From NCBI RefSeq assembly GCF_021155765.1, contig NC_060115.1:6676493-6740492 (forward strand): a DNA stretch of 64,000 nucleotides, given 5' to 3'. Numbering within the stretch: position 1 is the stretch's first letter; each line of letters starts with the position of its first letter. Source of the DNA: Diprion similis (lineage: Eukaryota > Arthropoda > Insecta > Hymenoptera > Diprionidae). The notes under the pieces were generated by a model, which worked only from the letters and a program-made list of their open reading frames with translations, searched no databases and was not told where the DNA came from. Positions 61,338-64,000 of the stretch are shown here, one piece after another. Both the position numbers and the translations under genes were made by a program.

Positions 61338-61634
61338 GTGAGTAGAGTAACACGTTTTAGAAATTGTTATATATATATATTCGTTGAGACGAAACGTTCT
61401 CCGACGTTATCGTCACTGTCGTTATCGTTAGCTATCAGTACGCGATTAAAGATGTGAAATTATTATTGTTGCTGTTGTTGTTGTTATCATTATGCGATTA
61501 AAACGCCGTACGGGGTGACTACGTAGAGGAATCAGTCAGTAGTTTTTCAATTAGCGAACTGCACGGTTTTTCCTGTAACACGTTTCTACTCACGAGTCGC
61601 GACTGCATACATTTTTTTTTACTTACTTTACACG

Positions 61635-61657
61635 CACACACACACACACACACACAC
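61635..61657. repeat. (AC)n microsatellite
   Basis: Perfect dinucleotide run, followed by a short CT run. Confidence 0.9.
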
Positions 61658-62942
61658 TCTATCTCTCTCTTTCCACTTTTATCTTTTTTTTTAACGAGCT
61701 CTTTATTCGAGTACACGGAGAAAAAGTCTAGTCCCGTCGGCGAATTGCGGGATTTTAAATTTACTTGAAATGGAATTTTCGGTCTCGTCTCTGACGCTGA
61801 CAATGAGTTTATGAACGAACGACGTGTGAAGGGGGCCCTTTTGTTCGTATAATTGCTTGAATTGCAGTAATTGAGCAACACCGTTGATCAGAGTTTGAAA
61901 AAAATTAAATACTTGCGTATTCGGGGGATGATCGAGGGAAAATATGAGGGAAGGAAGGTGGAAATTATTATCGTTGCGTATAGTTTAAATACTAATTGCG
62001 TATTAGGCTCAATCTAGTTTTAGGTTTGAACTTTACAAACCGTCGTTGAATTCCAAAGTAGCATGTAATTAATTGGCTAATACCCTGTTCTATAGAACCT
62101 CGTGCGATTAACGATCGAGTACCGGACCTGCAGCGCATCTATATCCCCTTAATTAATCGACCCTCAATCCTCCACCCTGAAACGTGAAAAATTGTCGCCC
62201 CGATATTTTTTCTCCATTTCTGAAATTTTTTCTCCCTTATCGTACCTCGTCGTTGAACCCTAATACTGTACGAGTACCTTATATACAAGCATACGAAATT
62301 TTATATGCCTCTTTTATGTAAAAGTTTTCATCAATCACAGGGTATATTTAACGCTCCCGATCGATATCCTCGTGAATTCCTCATCAAACCTGTGTCGATG
62401 CACAGTTTAGGTTGTATAGGTATGTATGTACCTACATACCCATAATCACAATCAGTCATCTACAGGGAATGTGCACAGGAGCCTTGTGAATTCTCGTTTA
62501 GATAATTAATCGCTCGATTTATACCTATACTATACCCCTATTGTACTACAGTACCTACCGAGTGATAAGATTTACCGCGATTCTGCGATCATGCCATATA
62601 CCTACGTGTAAGTACGAATTATGTCAACCAACGGCAAACCGCGTTATAAGCATATGATATACGCATCCGAATCGAATCGTGGTTGATTTCATCGATTTTA
62701 AAAACGGGTAAATACGGTCAGCGGGGCGGAAGGGGAGGGGGGGGGGGGGGGTAAATAGGGGAAAAACAACAATTACAAGGGGGAAAAAAATGGAATGAGA
62801 TGGATAATTGTCAGGCAGATGTGTAGGGAACTCTCAGCTTGTGTATTGTCTCACCGGCGATTTTCTCTACCACTTTTGACATATTTTCATTCTTATTTTG
62901 ACTATTATTTTATTTCTTTTATTTTCTATTCTTTCGTGATTG

Positions 62943-62974
<32 letters not shown>

Positions 62975-63534
62975 ATTTTACTTTTCACTCGTTGCGACGC
63001 CTTTCAACGATACACATTCCGCATCGCTAATTGCGGAAACATTAGAAGCGTCCTGCGAAACAACGCTGATGCCAGTTTTTATTTCAAAGACACTATACAC
63101 ACCGTACTCTACTCCACTGTTCTCCTCTGTGTTTTTATTTATTCTATTCAAGTCTATACCATTTTACTCTATTCTTCACGGTCCCGGTGCACAGTATGTG
63201 AATGTATAATAATTCAACGGATAAACGTCCTGTTTACTTAGTAAATTCACATCTTTGGGTTGGTAGACCACTACCACTACTACTACTACTACTACAACTA
63301 CTGGACATCGTCAAGGCATCAAGTTTAGTTTTACGCCACACGGTCTAGTATAATTATAATAACCTGCCTAACGATCATTATAAATCGTGACACGTTTTTC
63401 GCTATTTCTATAATATTATCCTTCTTCGTAATTCATCATTCTTCACAACCTACACGTAGGTATACGTATATAAATCTTGATATACATTTTTGGTATGCTG
63501 TGTAAATAACGCCTTAAAGTGGTAGCGGGGGGCC

Positions 63535-63552
63535 GGGGGGGGGGGGGGGGGG
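63535..63552. repeat. Poly-G run (18 G)
   Basis: Uninterrupted G run directly after GGGGGGCC. Another G run of 15 lies at 62737-62751. Confidence 0.9.
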
Positions 63553-64000
63553 TGAGGTTGATGTGCGTATCTCTCGAGGACTCTTCGTGTCTCGAGGGAT
63601 TCTCTTTTGACAAAAGCAATTTTATTCACGTCACATCTTCCACCGACGGATTCACTCGAGGTAAAAGCAGTTGTCGTAGGTAGGTACGGAAAGGGAGGTC
63701 AGATTTCAACTGACATGCTTGCAGAATTTTTATAGACCCTTTGATCTAAAATTGTTTAGAAAGGACCCTACGTCGGATGAGTTCGAATAAGAATTTTTTT
63801 CTGTTTTTTTTTTTTCTCAGTACTTAAAGTATGTAATAATCACATCGAATTCTGCTACTCGTGTTGGAAAAAAATCAAAATTATTTCATTTGGTTCGTTT
63901 GAATCCGTTGGAAATCCATTCATTATTTATGTTATGTTACACGATTGTAGAACTGATGAGAGGACACTAAAAAAAAATGAAAAAAAAAAACGACAATAAA

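Larger units (their letters stand above)
61338..64000 (+). other. Start of Btk29A intron 3
   Basis: Follows the donor TCCG|GTGAGT. No further exon is visible. Contents: (AC)n at 61635-61657, G run at 62737-62751, T run at 62943-62967, ACT repeats at 63268-63302, G run at 63535-63552. Confidence 0.65.

Noticed and set aside
61066-61457. Plus-strand frames of 83 and 118 codons
   Set aside because: They are shadows; only the third frame gives the Btk zinc motif and joins exon 2 in phase.
62795-63241. 148-codon frame as a further Btk29A exon
   Set aside because: Phe/Tyr/Leu-rich through a T run, with no SH3 or SH2 features.

Overview
This 64 kb window is animal nuclear DNA. Genes are sparse and split by introns with GT..AG borders (one GC..AG). 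The DNA between them is AT-rich and full of microsatellites, homopolymer runs and short inverted-repeat elements. Four genes are recognisable orthologues of conserved animal genes: caudal, API5, MED7 and a Tec-family kinase of the Btk29A type. Their sequences look insect. I suspect a hymenopteran, perhaps a sawfly, but nothing here proves the order.

Layout. 1-6.2 kb: intron downstream of caudal exon 1; the homeobox is not in the window. 6.2-6.8 kb: caudal first coding exon (minus strand). 6.8-24.5 kb: about 18 kb without a convincing gene, probably the upstream regulatory territory of caudal, with a 0.6 kb foldback element, a 0.1 kb hairpin element and a GC-rich unidentified block. 24.5-25.8 kb: broken remnant of an immunoglobulin-domain, receptor-like gene (minus). 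26.0-29.5 kb: two tandem, intronless genes for secreted leucine-rich-repeat (LRR) proteins (minus). 30.6-36.0 kb: API5, nine coding exons, complete (plus). 36.8-38.3 kb: a decayed LRR fragment and a third intact LRR gene (minus). 39.5-40.4 kb: MED7, three coding exons, complete (minus). 40.6-42.2 kb: divergent promoter region. 42.2-61.3 kb: first three coding exons of the Btk29A-type kinase (plus), with introns of 6.5 and 12 kb; SH3, SH2 and kinase exons lie beyond the right edge.

API5 and MED7 are housekeeping genes, and caudal and Btk29A are developmental or signalling genes. I see no operon-like link among the four. The most unusual unit is the LRR family: three intact genes and one relic, all on the minus strand, interrupted by API5 on the plus strand. 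Each intact copy encodes a signal peptide and 12 repeats, with no membrane anchor. Each has a TATA-like box and the same nuclear-receptor-like element at nearly the same distance from its ATG. Between the two youngest copies, differences are concentrated at the exposed positions of the repeat beta-strands while the scaffold is kept. This pattern suggests a diversifying family of secreted recognition proteins; that function is inference.
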